Source: Serpens sp964410065 (GTDB taxonomy: Bacteria > Pseudomonadota > Gammaproteobacteria > Pseudomonadales > Pseudomonadaceae). From it: DNA of 64,000 bases. Positions 19,537 through 28,129 of this stretch are shown here, piece by piece (position 1 is the first letter of the stretch; the number at the start of each line of letters is the position of its first letter). The notes beneath the pieces were generated by a model, which saw nothing but the letters and a program-made list of their open reading frames with translations, did not search any database and was not told the origin of the DNA. The position numbers and the translations under genes are program-made. Location: assembly GCA_964410065.1 (NCBI GenBank), contig CAYPFO010000004.1, positions 1 through 64,000 on the forward strand. The letters run 5' to 3'.

Positions 19537-20861
19537 GCCTGCGCCTGCGTCTATCACTGATCCTCGGTACGGCGTTTTTGCTGCTCTGGTCGCTGGCGGC
19601 GGTCTGGATGCTCTACGACCTGCGCGACGAGATGATGCAATCCCTCGACCAGCGCCTGGCCTCGTCAGCGCGCATGGTCGCCGGGCTAATCGCCCAGGTG
19701 CCGCAACCGGTGCGCGACGAGATGCACGAACGCCGCCTGAGCGCTGAACAGTTGGGGATTCCCAACGGGCTGACCTGCCAGGTCAGTTCACTGCGCGGCG
19801 AAATTCTCTCGCGCAGCCATTCCACCCCGGACCGCCAGCTGGATGCCGGCGGCAAAGGCTTTCGCACCCAGGTCATCGAAGGCATTCCCTGGCGCAGCTT
19901 TACGCTGATCCAGGACGACCTGCGCATCACCATCGCCGACCGCATGGATGAGCGCACGGTCATCGAACAGTCGATCTGGGTGAGCGCCGCCGTGCCGGTC
20001 GGGTTGGCGTTGCTGGGCAGCCTGATGGTTCTCTGGCTCGGCATCGGCCATGGTCTGGCGCCGCTGCAACGCATTCGCGATGCCCTGACTCGGCGCGGCG
20101 CGGACGATCTGGAAGCGCTGACCGTACCAGCGCTACCCAGCGAACTGCGCCCGCTGGTGGAATCGCAAAATCAACTGTTGCGGCGCATTGCCGAGGCCGT
20201 CGAGCGTGAACGCAGCCTGACCGACAACGCCGCTCATGAACTGCGCAGCCCGCTGACCGCAATCAAGACCCACCTGCAGGTGGCGCGCATGACCGAGGGC
20301 GCCACCGCCGCCCAGGCGCTGGCCCACGCCGAAGAAGGCGCCGACCGCCTGCAATGCACCCTGGAACAACTGCTGCTGCTCGCACGCCTGGACGGCAACG
20401 TGCCGTTTGATGATGGCCTGCAGTGCAACGCTGAGGACATTGCCCGCTTGGCCATCGAGGATGCCAGCACGACCCATGACACGCCCATAAGCCTGCACCT
20501 GGGCGAAGACTTGTCGTCCGCTCTGCTGGACATGCCGCCTTCGCTGGCCATCACCGCACTGCGCAACTTGCTGGAGAACGCGGTGCGCCATACCGCGCCC
20601 GGTACGACTGTCGAACTGCAGGTGGAGAATATCGACAACGCCGTATGTTTTACCGTGCGTGACCATGGCCCTGGCATCGCCGACGAGCACGCGCAACACC
20701 TCACCCAGCGTTTCTGGCGACACGGCAAGGGTGGCAGTAGCGGACTGGGCCTGGCCATCGTGCAGGCCATCGCACAACGCTGCGGCTGCACCCTGCGCAT
20801 TGCCAATGGCCCAGGCGGCCTTTCAGCCAGCCTGACCACCCGCCTGCGCAGGCAGACCTGA
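19533..20861 (+). CDS. sensor histidine kinase
   Basis: A 442-residue membrane kinase: helix near residues 8-28, a periplasmic sensor region, a second helix near 150-172, a HAMP-like linker, the H-box NAAHELRSPLTAIK, the N-box LLENAVRH, and ATP-lid boxes DHGPGIAD and GSSGLGLAIV. It resembles QseC/PmrB-type kinases in layout. It is coupled by overlap to the OmpR-family regulator. The signal is unknown. Confidence 0.95.
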   Translation: MSLRLRLSLILGTAFLLLWSLAAVWMLYDLRDEMMQSLDQRLASSARMVAGLIAQVPQPVRDEMHERRLSAEQLGIPNGLTCQVSSLRGEILSRSHSTPDRQLDAGGKGFRTQVIEGIPWRSFTLIQDDLRITIADRMDERTVIEQSIWVSAAVPVGLALLGSLMVLWLGIGHGLAPLQRIRDALTRRGADDLEALTVPALPSELRPLVESQNQLLRRIAEAVERERSLTDNAAHELRSPLTAIKTHLQVARMTEGATAAQALAHAEEGADRLQCTLEQLLLLARLDGNVPFDDGLQCNAEDIARLAIEDASTTHDTPISLHLGEDLSSALLDMPPSLAITALRNLLENAVRHTAPGTTVELQVENIDNAVCFTVRDHGPGIADEHAQHLTQRFWRHGKGGSSGLGLAIVQAIAQRCGCTLRIANGPGGLSASLTTRLRRQT

Positions 20862-20932
20862 GGGCCTATCGCTAAGCTGAGAGGCAGGCCCATTGGGCCA
20901 GACTGGAAGATGGCCTGCCACAGGAGTTCTGC

Positions 20933-23887
20933 ATGTTTCGCTTGGCCCGCATCGACACCCAACGCTTGCCCCTGCATGTTCACATTGCCCTGCTGTTTGG
21001 TGCCCTGCTACTGATCAGCGCCCTGATCCTCGGGTTCTTCCATTACCGGCAAACCAGCCAGATTATCTACGACAGCAGCGCCAAGCTGTCCCAGCAGATC
21101 CAGCTTGCGGTGGAGCAGGACCTGCAGCAGACCTTCACGCCGATTCGCCACCTGCTCAATTTGCTAGCCCTGGCACCCGCCGCGCAAAGTGACAGCCTGC
21201 CACAGCGCATGGCGCTGCTCGAGCCCTTCATCCAGGCCTTGCGCGACAACCCGCAGCTGGACTCGCTCTACCTCGGTTACCCGGACGGCGACTTCTTCAT
21301 GGTCCGCCCTCTGCGGCACGCACATTTAAAGGCTTTCCTCAATGCGCCCCCGCAAGCCACCTACCAGGTGTGGTCCATCGAGCGTCGCAATGGCGAGCAG
21401 CATTCCTCGCATCAGTTTTTCGACAGCCACCTGCAGCTGATCAGTCAGGTGCAGCAAGCCGTGGAGCCCTACGATCCCCGACAACGCGAGTGGTACGCCA
21501 GCGCCGGGGAAAGCGATGGACAGGTCACCACCGAACCCTATGTGTTTTATTCCAGCCGCCAGGTCGGCACTACCCTGGCCCGGCGCATCGGCATGGGCCC
21601 CGTACTGGCCGCCGATCTGACCCTGGCCAATCTGTCCGCCACCCTGGCCCGCCACAACGTCACCCCGGACACTCAGCTGGTGCTATTCGACAGCCAGGGC
21701 CGCGCCGTGGCCTACCCGTTAACTGAGCGGCTGGTGGTGGGTAACGACGCCGACGAACTGATCCAGGCCCGCGAACTCAGCCCCGGCCTGGCCGCCTTGA
21801 TGGACATGCCGGACTTGCTCCAGGGTCGTCTGCATTTAGCGGGGCGCAACTGGCTGGTCTCCCGCAGTCATTTGTACGAAGGCGGTCCCAAGGGGCTGAA
21901 TCTGGCGATTCTGGTACCTGAAGATGAACTGCTCGCCGATGCCTTGCGCATCCGCTGGCAAGGCGCGCTGCTCACCCTTGGCGTGCTGCTGCTCTGCCTG
22001 CCGCTGGGCTGGCTGGCCTCACGGCTGGTGGTCAAGCCACTGCGCGATCTCGCGCGCAGTGCCGAAGCCATTGGCCGCTTCGATTTCAGCCATTCCAACA
22101 CCGGCCGCTCCCTGGTACTTGAGGTCGATCAACTGGCGCTGGTCATGCAACGCATGAAAACCAGCCTGGCCAGCTTCCTGGAAATCAATGCCTCGCTGGC
22201 CTCCGTCACCCGCTTCGACGAACTGCTCGAACGCGTGCTGCGCGAAACCGTGGGCATCGCCCAGGCCGACGCCGGCCTGCTGTATCTGCGCGATGCCGAC
22301 AGCGGACGCCTTGAGCCCCACGGCTGGATTTGCGAAGGCGCCGACACCTGCCTGGAAACCCAGCGCCTGGCCAGCTATCCCGACAGTGCCAGCGCGCCCG
22401 TATGGCTGCGCCAGCCGGCCGAAGGCGGTGAAAGCATGGTGCTGGCGCTGGGCTACGAACAGGCCGAGGACCTGCGCGTGTTGCTGGATAAGCTCGACTG
22501 CCGGCAAGCCCACCTGCTCACCTGCGGGCTGCATAACCGCCAGGGCGATACCATCGGCGTACTGCTGTTGGCCAACCGGCACAGTAGCGCCCACGATGAC
22601 GACCCTAGCCTGCTGCAACCGGAGCGCATCGCCTTCGTCGAAGCCGTCTCCGGCGCCGCCGCCCTGAGCATTGAAAGCCAGCGGCTGCTGAACAAACAAA
22701 AGCAATTGCTGGACGCCTTCATTCAGGTCATCGCCGGCGCCATCGACGCCAAAAGCCCCTACACCGGCGGTCACTGCCAGCGCGTACCGGAACTCGCCAT
22801 GATGCTCGCCAAGGCCGCCGCCGCCAGCGACGCACCGGCATTCGCCGACTTTCAGCCCAACGCCGACGACTGGGAAACCCTGCACATTGCGTCCTGGATG
22901 CACGACTGCGGCAAGGTCACCACGCCCGAATACGTAGTCGACAAAGCCACCAAACTGGAAACCATCTACGACCGCATCCATGAAATCCGCACGCGCTTTG
23001 AGGTGCTCAAGCGCGACGTCTGGATCTACTACTGGCAGGCCCGTGCCGCGGGTGCCGATGACAGCGCGCTGGCCGCCAAGCGCGACCGACTGCTCAACGA
23101 ACTCGACGATGATTTTGCCTTCGTCGCCCAGTGCAACCTGGGCGGTGAAAACATGGCCGACGCTGACCTGCAACGCCTGCAGCGCATTGCTGAACGCCGC
23201 TGGCTGCGCACCCTCGACGACCGTCTGGGGCTGTCCTGGGAAGAAGCCCAGCGCAAGGCGCAACATCCCGCCCTTCCCCTTCCGGTGGAAGAAAGACTCC
23301 TCGCCGACCGCCCTGAGCACTGCATCGATTGGCCCGCCCAGGAACGCCTTGAACCCGACAACCCCTGGGGTTTTCGCATGAAAGTGCCGCAGTACAAATT
23401 CAACCGCGGCGAACTGCACAACCTCTCCGTACGCCACGGCACCCTGACCGATGAAGACCGCTACATCATCAACCACCACATCGTGCAAACCATCATCATG
23501 CTCGAGCAGCTGCCCTTCCCCACCCACCTGCGCGACGTGCCCGACATGGCCGGCAGCCACCACGAACGCATGGACGGCAACGGCTACCCCCGCCGCCTCA
23601 CCGCCGCCCAAATGAGCCTGCCGGCACGCATGATGGCCATCGCCGACATCTTCGAAGCCCTCACCGCCGTCGACCGCCCTTATAAGCGCGGCAAAACCCT
23701 CAGCGAAGCCCTCGGCCTGATGGCCACCATGTGCCGCAACCAGCACATCGACCCGGAGTTGTTCGAACTCTTCGTACGCAGCGACGTGCCCTGGCGTTAT
23801 GCCAAGCGGTATTTGCAGCAGGAGCAGATTGATGAGGTGGATGTTGATGGGGTGTTGCAGAGGGCGGAGTGTGGGGTCGATGGGTGA
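20933..23887 (+). CDS. membrane HD-GYP phosphodiesterase-like protein with Cache and GAF domains
   Basis: A 984-residue signalling protein. An N-terminal helix and long periplasmic Cache-like sensor (about 20-340) lead to a second helix, a HAMP-like linker, a GAF-like domain (about 415-570) and an HD-GYP region. The HD pair is in WMHDCGK near residue 656 and the GYP motif is HHERMDGNGYP near residue 876, so all key residues for c-di-GMP hydrolysis seem present. About 150 residues lie between the two motifs, including IHEIRTRFEVLKRD, far more than in a minimal HD-GYP. It follows the kinase by 71 bp and may share its transcript. Confidence 0.9.
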   Translation: MFRLARIDTQRLPLHVHIALLFGALLLISALILGFFHYRQTSQIIYDSSAKLSQQIQLAVEQDLQQTFTPIRHLLNLLALAPAAQSDSLPQRMALLEPFIQALRDNPQLDSLYLGYPDGDFFMVRPLRHAHLKAFLNAPPQATYQVWSIERRNGEQHSSHQFFDSHLQLISQVQQAVEPYDPRQREWYASAGESDGQVTTEPYVFYSSRQVGTTLARRIGMGPVLAADLTLANLSATLARHNVTPDTQLVLFDSQGRAVAYPLTERLVVGNDADELIQARELSPGLAALMDMPDLLQGRLHLAGRNWLVSRSHLYEGGPKGLNLAILVPEDELLADALRIRWQGALLTLGVLLLCLPLGWLASRLVVKPLRDLARSAEAIGRFDFSHSNTGRSLVLEVDQLALVMQRMKTSLASFLEINASLASVTRFDELLERVLRETVGIAQADAGLLYLRDADSGRLEPHGWICEGADTCLETQRLASYPDSASAPVWLRQPAEGGESMVLALGYEQAEDLRVLLDKLDCRQAHLLTCGLHNRQGDTIGVLLLANRHSSAHDDDPSLLQPERIAFVEAVSGAAALSIESQRLLNKQKQLLDAFIQVIAGAIDAKSPYTGGHCQRVPELAMMLAKAAAASDAPAFADFQPNADDWETLHIASWMHDCGKVTTPEYVVDKATKLETIYDRIHEIRTRFEVLKRDVWIYYWQARAAGADDSALAAKRDRLLNELDDDFAFVAQCNLGGENMADADLQRLQRIAERRWLRTLDDRLGLSWEEAQRKAQHPALPLPVEERLLADRPEHCIDWPAQERLEPDNPWGFRMKVPQYKFNRGELHNLSVRHGTLTDEDRYIINHHIVQTIIMLEQLPFPTHLRDVPDMAGSHHERMDGNGYPRRLTAAQMSLPARMMAIADIFEALTAVDRPYKRGKTLSEALGLMATMCRNQHIDPELFELFVRSDVPWRYAKRYLQQEQIDEVDVDGVLQRAECGVDG

Positions 23888-23907
23888 CAGCTTGTCATTG
23901 ACTTGAT

Positions 23908-24023
23908 CGTTCCCACGCTCCGCATGGGAACGCGACTCTTGACGCTCCAGTGTCCACCCGCTTTCACCTAGGTGATCTGACGCGGAGCGTCACAAGCTAA
24001 GCTCCCACGCAGAGCGTGGGAGC
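23908..24023. repeat. pair of palindromic repeats (CGTTCCCACGCTC family)
   Basis: CGTTCCCA and TGGGAACG pair at 23908-23932; GCTCCCACGC and GCGTGGGAGC pair at 24001-24023. A third inverted pair, GACGCTCC and GGAGCGTC, lies at 23941-23991. These are the dispersed palindromes common in Pseudomonas intergenic DNA. Confidence 0.75.
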
Positions 24024-24043
24024 TATCGGAAAGCGGCGCATAC

Positions 24044-24082
24044 AAAAAAGCCCATGAGTGCCAAAACACTCACGGGCTTTTT
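24044..24082. terminator. bidirectional rho-independent terminator
   Basis: AAAAAGCCCATGAGTG pairs with CACTCACGGGCTTTTT with one mismatch. Runs of A and T on both sides let it serve the glycine-zipper gene on the minus strand and the HD-GYP gene on the plus strand. Confidence 0.85.
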
Positions 24083-24105
24083 CACGTCTTTGAAACCGGC
24101 GTTTT

Positions 24106-24513
24106 TTACTGAGCAACAGCCTCAGCAGCAACACCCTCTTCCACCACAGCCTCATCAGCAACCGCATCATCAGCAAACAGGCTGTTGACCACCGCGCCAC
24201 CGACCATGCCGCCGACCAAACCACCCATCACACCGCCCATCATGCCGCCACCGGCTGCCGGAGCAGCGGCGGGTGCGGCTGGCGCAGCGGCCTGGGCAGG
24301 CGCGGCAGGACGTGCAGCAACCGGCGCGGCGCTCTGTGCGTTGGGCGAAGAACCGTAGCGGGCGGCGGGTGCCTTGGCCGGGGCTTTGGCGGGCGCCTTC
24401 ATCATTTTGCTGGAGCTGGAGCGCTTGGCACGCGCTTCGGCGTCTTCAACCGGCAACATGCCGCCTACCAGCAAACCAGCCAGAACCAGGCTCGGGAATT
24501 TCAGGTTTTTCAA
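24106..24513 (-). CDS. secreted Ala/Pro-rich glycine-zipper protein
   Basis: A 135-residue protein with a TTG start after GAGGAGAGTACG. It has an N-terminal signal peptide, an Ala/Pro/Lys-rich low-complexity middle, a glycine zipper GGGMMGGVMGGLVGGMVGG near residue 90, and an acidic Ala/Val/Glu tail. The first two thirds resemble the leader region of Pseudomonas Tim44-like proteins, but the Tim44 domain itself is missing, so it may be a shortened relative. Function is unknown; the zipper suggests membrane association or self-assembly. Confidence 0.75.
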   Translation of the reverse strand: MKNLKFPSLVLAGLLVGGMLPVEDAEARAKRSSSSKMMKAPAKAPAKAPAARYGSSPNAQSAAPVAARPAAPAQAAAPAAPAAAPAAGGGMMGGVMGGLVGGMVGGAVVNSLFADDAVADEAVVEEGVAAEAVAQ

Positions 24514-24562
24514 CGTACTCTCCTCGGATGGATAACGTTCCCATGCTTATGCACGGAAACAG

Positions 24563-24581
24563 GCCGACCTCGGTGGTCGGC
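24563..24581 (-). terminator. possible terminator after the MarR gene
   Basis: GCCGACC and GGTCGGC form a 7-bp stem about 95 bp downstream of the MarR stop. The T-run is weak in both directions, so this is tentative. Confidence 0.4.
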
Positions 24582-24675
24582 TTATTGCCGCCAAGCATAT
24601 AGCAATCTTTTTAGAATCAAATAGTTACATGGACCGACTTTGTATCCGAATGCATGACAGCGCGACCCTTGATTG

Positions 24676-25101
24676 CTAGGGCTGAAAACGCTGCTGAACC
24701 GCCCCTAGCCAGCGCGAGACCACGCCCATTTCCTCTTCACTGAACCCCTCGCTCAGGGTCTTGTTCAACGGTGCCAGTTCCGTGATCGCGCGGGCAGCCG
24801 CAGCGCGGCCGTTGTCAGTCAGCCACAGGCGGTTGATGCGCCGGTCGAGGGTGTCGGTACGTCGCTCGATCAATCCGGCGCGTGCCATGCGATCAGCCAG
24901 GCCGGTCATTGCCGAAGGGGCGATGTCCAGCGCGGCGGCCAATTCGCCGCTTAGCGCACCGTCCTGTTTCTGCAGGATGAACAGCGCGCCGGCTTGCACA
25001 GCGCTGATGCCGGCACGCTGTTCGGTTTGCTGTTCGATATGCCGCTGCAGGCGTTTCTGCGCCATGTTGAGCAGGAAGATGTAACGGCGGTCATGGCTCA
25101 T
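24676..25101 (-). CDS. MarR-family transcriptional regulator
   Basis: A 141-residue winged-helix regulator. It has AVQAGALFILQKQDGALSGE leading to a recognition helix ALDIAPSAMTGLADRM and a wing with DTLDRRINRLWLT. The chosen ATG at 25101 overlaps the hydrolase stop (ATGA), showing translational coupling; a longer start at 25152 would lie inside the hydrolase gene. It probably represses its own operon, and direct repeats in front of the hydrolase are candidate operators. Confidence 0.9.
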   Translation of the reverse strand: MSHDRRYIFLLNMAQKRLQRHIEQQTEQRAGISAVQAGALFILQKQDGALSGELAAALDIAPSAMTGLADRMARAGLIERRTDTLDRRINRLWLTDNGRAAAARAITELAPLNKTLSEGFSEEEMGVVSRWLGAVQQRFQP

Positions 25102-25967
25102 ACCGCTGCGCGCTCCGCATGGTGGTGCAGCCAGGTGGTCACTTCCGGCCATAGGGTGACGGCGTGCCGGTCGCGGAAAAAGCCCATATGCCCGATGGCC
25201 TGGTGACGGCTGTGTTCGGGGCCGTACTGCCGGCGCTCCACTGCGCAGCCGGTCAAGTGATCGCAGAGCAGATCGACCGCTTCGCGGGACGCCCAGGGGT
25301 CGTCAGTGAAGCCAATCGACAACACCGGCATGCGTGGACGACTGAAACGCTCAACGGCGTTCATGCGCGGGTCATCGAAGAAATAGCGCGGCAACGACGT
25401 CCAGCGGCTCCACTCCAACATCACCTGACCTGGCAGGTCCTCGCCGATACCCAGTTTTTTGCCGGGCACATAACCCAGGGTGCGCGCACACAACGGACCG
25501 ATGGCCTTGAGCATCGCGGTGACCCTGAGTCGTTCGCCGAGCGGCGAGACAAAGCGCAGGCAGCCCGCGTGGGCGGTAATCATCACCGCCCCCTTCAACA
25601 GTAGGCTGCTCTCGCAAAGGCCGATGGCGTGGCCGCCAAAGCTATGGCCCACGGCCAACAGCGGCAAGGTCGGATGCTGTTCAGCGGCCCAGCGGGTCAC
25701 CGCCTCGACATCCTGATCCGCCCAGGTGCTGAAACCGGCCTGGACGTCTTTGGCCGAAGCGCCCTTCTGCATGCCCCGGTAGTTGTAGGTGACGGCGTGG
25801 AATCCCTGGGCGGCGAGATGGCCGGCAAACGGGGCGTACATGCGCTCGGTGACTGCCGTGGCGGGGTTGAGCAAGACCAGTCCCTTGGCGGGTGAGTGAC
25901 TGGCGTGCAGGGTGACGTGCAGCGTAAAGCCGTCGGCGCAGCGGACCGGGTAAGTTGTTGTTGTCAT
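25098..25967 (-). CDS. alpha/beta hydrolase
   Basis: A 289-residue serine-hydrolase-fold protein. It has VLLNPATAVTERMYAPFA near the oxyanion region, the nucleophile elbow AVGHSFGGHA with serine at its centre, a later Asp in SIGFTDDPWAS, and a His in AIGHMGFFRD near the C-terminus. The ATG at 25967 is preferred to one at 26027, whose extra residues look unlike protein sequence and would cover the likely promoter. The substrate is unknown. It is the first gene of a two-gene operon with the MarR regulator. Confidence 0.87.
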   Translation of the reverse strand: MTTTTYPVRCADGFTLHVTLHASHSPAKGLVLLNPATAVTERMYAPFAGHLAAQGFHAVTYNYRGMQKGASAKDVQAGFSTWADQDVEAVTRWAAEQHPTLPLLAVGHSFGGHAIGLCESSLLLKGAVMITAHAGCLRFVSPLGERLRVTAMLKAIGPLCARTLGYVPGKKLGIGEDLPGQVMLEWSRWTSLPRYFFDDPRMNAVERFSRPRMPVLSIGFTDDPWASREAVDLLCDHLTGCAVERRQYGPEHSRHQAIGHMGFFRDRHAVTLWPEVTTWLHHHAERAAV

Positions 25968-25981
25968 GGCGGGCTCGCAAG

Positions 25982-26017
25982 TTATTTCACATATGAAGCT
26001 TTTATTTAACATGCGAA
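25982..26017 (-). promoter_or_regulatory. candidate MarR operator (direct repeat)
   Basis: TTATTTCACATATGAA at 25982-25997 and TTATTTAACATGCGAA at 26002-26017 match in 13 of 16 positions. They are spaced 20 bp start to start, about two helical turns, 15 bp upstream of the hydrolase start. The AT-rich setting fits the promoter of the hydrolase-marR operon. Confidence 0.5.
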
Positions 26018-26092
26018 CTAATTTCAAACAAGCGTTGCTTTACGCAGTGTCAGAAAGGGAAGTCAGTAAAGGAAAGAAACGGGAGTGATACA

Positions 26093-26113
26093 GGGCGGGC
26101 ATTGCACCCGCCC
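26093..26113 (-). terminator. hairpin after yggL
   Basis: GGGCGGG and CCCGCCC form a strong 7-bp stem 10 bp downstream of the yggL stop. There is no T-run, so it may be an mRNA 3' end structure instead of an intrinsic terminator. Confidence 0.5.
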
Positions 26114-26122
26114 CGAGCGCGA

Positions 26123-26464
26123 TTACGCCTGGTTGACCGGGTTTTCCGGGTACCAAACGTCCATCAGCGGGCTGACGGTGAACTCAGCCAGTTCGTCGCG
26201 GCCCTTGAGCCAGGCTTCGACCTGTGCGCGCTGTTCGGCGCTGACCGAGCCACGCTTGCCGAGGCAGACGAAACCGTAGTCTTCACCACCGACATAACCC
26301 AGACCATTGGAATCAACGGCTTCGACCAGGAACGCGTCGAGGAAATCGTTCAGTTGGTCGTCAGCGAGGTTTTCCTTGTAGGTCAGGGTGATTTCAAAAC
26401 CCAGTTCCTGGAATTCATCGACACAGAGTTTCTTGCGCAGGCGGCGGGAACGATTAGTAGCCAT
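26123..26464 (-). CDS. yggL: YggL-family 50S ribosome-binding protein
   Basis: A 113-residue protein of the YggL/DUF469 family. The start MATNRSRRLRKKLCVDEFQE and the internal ANGLGYVGGEDYG-like stretch (here SNGLGYVGGEDYG) are family signatures. E. coli YggL binds the 50S ribosomal subunit. Monocistronic, divergent from dacB. Confidence 0.93.
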   Translation of the reverse strand: MATNRSRRLRKKLCVDEFQELGFEITLTYKENLADDQLNDFLDAFLVEAVDSNGLGYVGGEDYGFVCLGKRGSVSAEQRAQVEAWLKGRDELAEFTVSPLMDVWYPENPVNQA

Positions 26465-26656
26465 GGGTATTCCTCAGATAAATGTTGCGCGGCACTTTAC
26501 CAGCTTCGCTCTCGCACCGCCCGCCTCTCTTGTCCGCCAACCAACCGTCGAACGGCGCTTCGCACCTCAAATTTTGTAGCCATACTGCTGACCAACCCAT
26601 AACGGGCCAAGGAGAGGCCATCCTTCTTCACCTCCCTGCCCAAGGGACACTCTACG

Positions 26657-28129
26657 ATGAATAACCTGCTGCGTCCGTTGACGCTCAGTGGTGTGCTGTT
26701 GTTTCTGGGACTGCCGCTGTTCGCTCCCGCGACGGCCGCGGGCGATGCCCTGCCGCGTACCGTACAAAAAGCGCTCAAGCACAATAAGCTCGAACCTCAC
26801 GCCTTGTCGCTGGCGGCCATTCCACTGAATGGCCCCGGTCAGACAACGGCCTACAACGCCGACGTGTCGGTCAATCCCGCCTCCACCATGAAGCTGGTGA
26901 CCACTTATGCGGCGCTGGAGCTGCTTGGCCCGGCTCACCAATGGCTAACGGAATTTTATGCGGACGGGCCGATCCGTGAGGGCGTGCTCAACGGCAACCT
27001 GTACCTCAAGGGTGGCGGCGATCCCAAGCTGAACATGGAAAAGCTCTGGCTGTTGCTGCGCGACTTGCGCGCCCATGGCGTGCAGACGGTGTCTGGCGAC
27101 CTGGTGCTGGATCGCAGCCATTTCGTCCAGCCGCAACTGCCGGAATTCGACGATGACGGCGGCGATGAAACCCGGCCCTTTCTGGTGGCCCCGGACTCCC
27201 TGCTGATCAACCTCAACGCCCAGCGTTTCACCACGCGCAACGAGCTTGGCCGGGTGTACATCAGCACCGAACCGCCAATTGAAAGCGTTCGCATCGACAA
27301 CCGGGTGCGGTCCCTGCCGGCCACCAAGACCTGTTCCGCCTGGCCCGAGGTGCACTACAAACCGATCCGCCAATCAGACGGCGTCACGGTGGTGGTCAGC
27401 GGCGAGCTGGCCCAAGGATGCGATCACCAGCACTACCTGTCCGTGCTCGACCATGCCAGCTATGCCGGCGGCGCGGTGCGCTCGATCTGGAAGGAACTGG
27501 GCGGCCAGATTCTCGGCAACGACCGCATCGACGCCGTCCCGGAAGACGCGCGCATGCTGGTGCGTGCCCAGTCGCCGGCCCTGACCGAGATCATTCGCGA
27601 CATCAACAAGTACAGCAATAACACCATGGCCAAGCAGCTGTTCCTCAGCCTCGGCGCACAATTTCGCACCCCGGCCGATCCCGACGACGCCATGGCCGCG
27701 CAACGGGTGATCCGCCAATGGCTGGCGCGCAAGGGCATCAAGTCGTCGCACCTGGTGATGGAGAACGGCTCCGGCCTGTCGCGCGAGGAGCGCGTCAGCG
27801 CACGGGGCATGGCCCAACTGCTGCAAGATGCCTGGCGCAGCCCCTATGCGGCGGAATTCATTTCCTCGATGCCGCTGGCCGCCATGGACGGCACCATGCG
27901 CAAACGCCTGCGCAGCACCAACGTGGCCGGCAAGGCCCACATCAAGACCGGCACCCTGAACAACGTGCGCGCCATCGCCGGCTACAGCCGCGACATCAAC
28001 GGCAACACCTGGGCGGTGGTCGCCATCCTCAACCACCCGCGTCCCTACGGCGCCTCGGCGGTGCTTGATCAGGTACTGCTCGACCTTTACCAGCAACCAA
28101 AAAACCAGCGCAATACGGCCCATCGCTGA
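26657..28129 (+). CDS. dacB: D-alanyl-D-alanine carboxypeptidase/endopeptidase (PBP4)
   Basis: Periplasmic penicillin-binding protein that trims and cleaves peptidoglycan cross-links. The 490-residue precursor has a signal peptide and the three active-site motifs: SxxK in PASTMKLVTTY, SxN in KYSNNTMAKQ and KTG in HIKTGTLNNV. The large region between the first two motifs, where PBP4 carries its extra domains, is of normal length. The ATG at 26657 is the first good start before the signal peptide. Confidence 0.96.
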   Translation: MNNLLRPLTLSGVLLFLGLPLFAPATAAGDALPRTVQKALKHNKLEPHALSLAAIPLNGPGQTTAYNADVSVNPASTMKLVTTYAALELLGPAHQWLTEFYADGPIREGVLNGNLYLKGGGDPKLNMEKLWLLLRDLRAHGVQTVSGDLVLDRSHFVQPQLPEFDDDGGDETRPFLVAPDSLLINLNAQRFTTRNELGRVYISTEPPIESVRIDNRVRSLPATKTCSAWPEVHYKPIRQSDGVTVVVSGELAQGCDHQHYLSVLDHASYAGGAVRSIWKELGGQILGNDRIDAVPEDARMLVRAQSPALTEIIRDINKYSNNTMAKQLFLSLGAQFRTPADPDDAMAAQRVIRQWLARKGIKSSHLVMENGSGLSREERVSARGMAQLLQDAWRSPYAAEFISSMPLAAMDGTMRKRLRSTNVAGKAHIKTGTLNNVRAIAGYSRDINGNTWAVVAILNHPRPYGASAVLDQVLLDLYQQPKNQRNTAHR

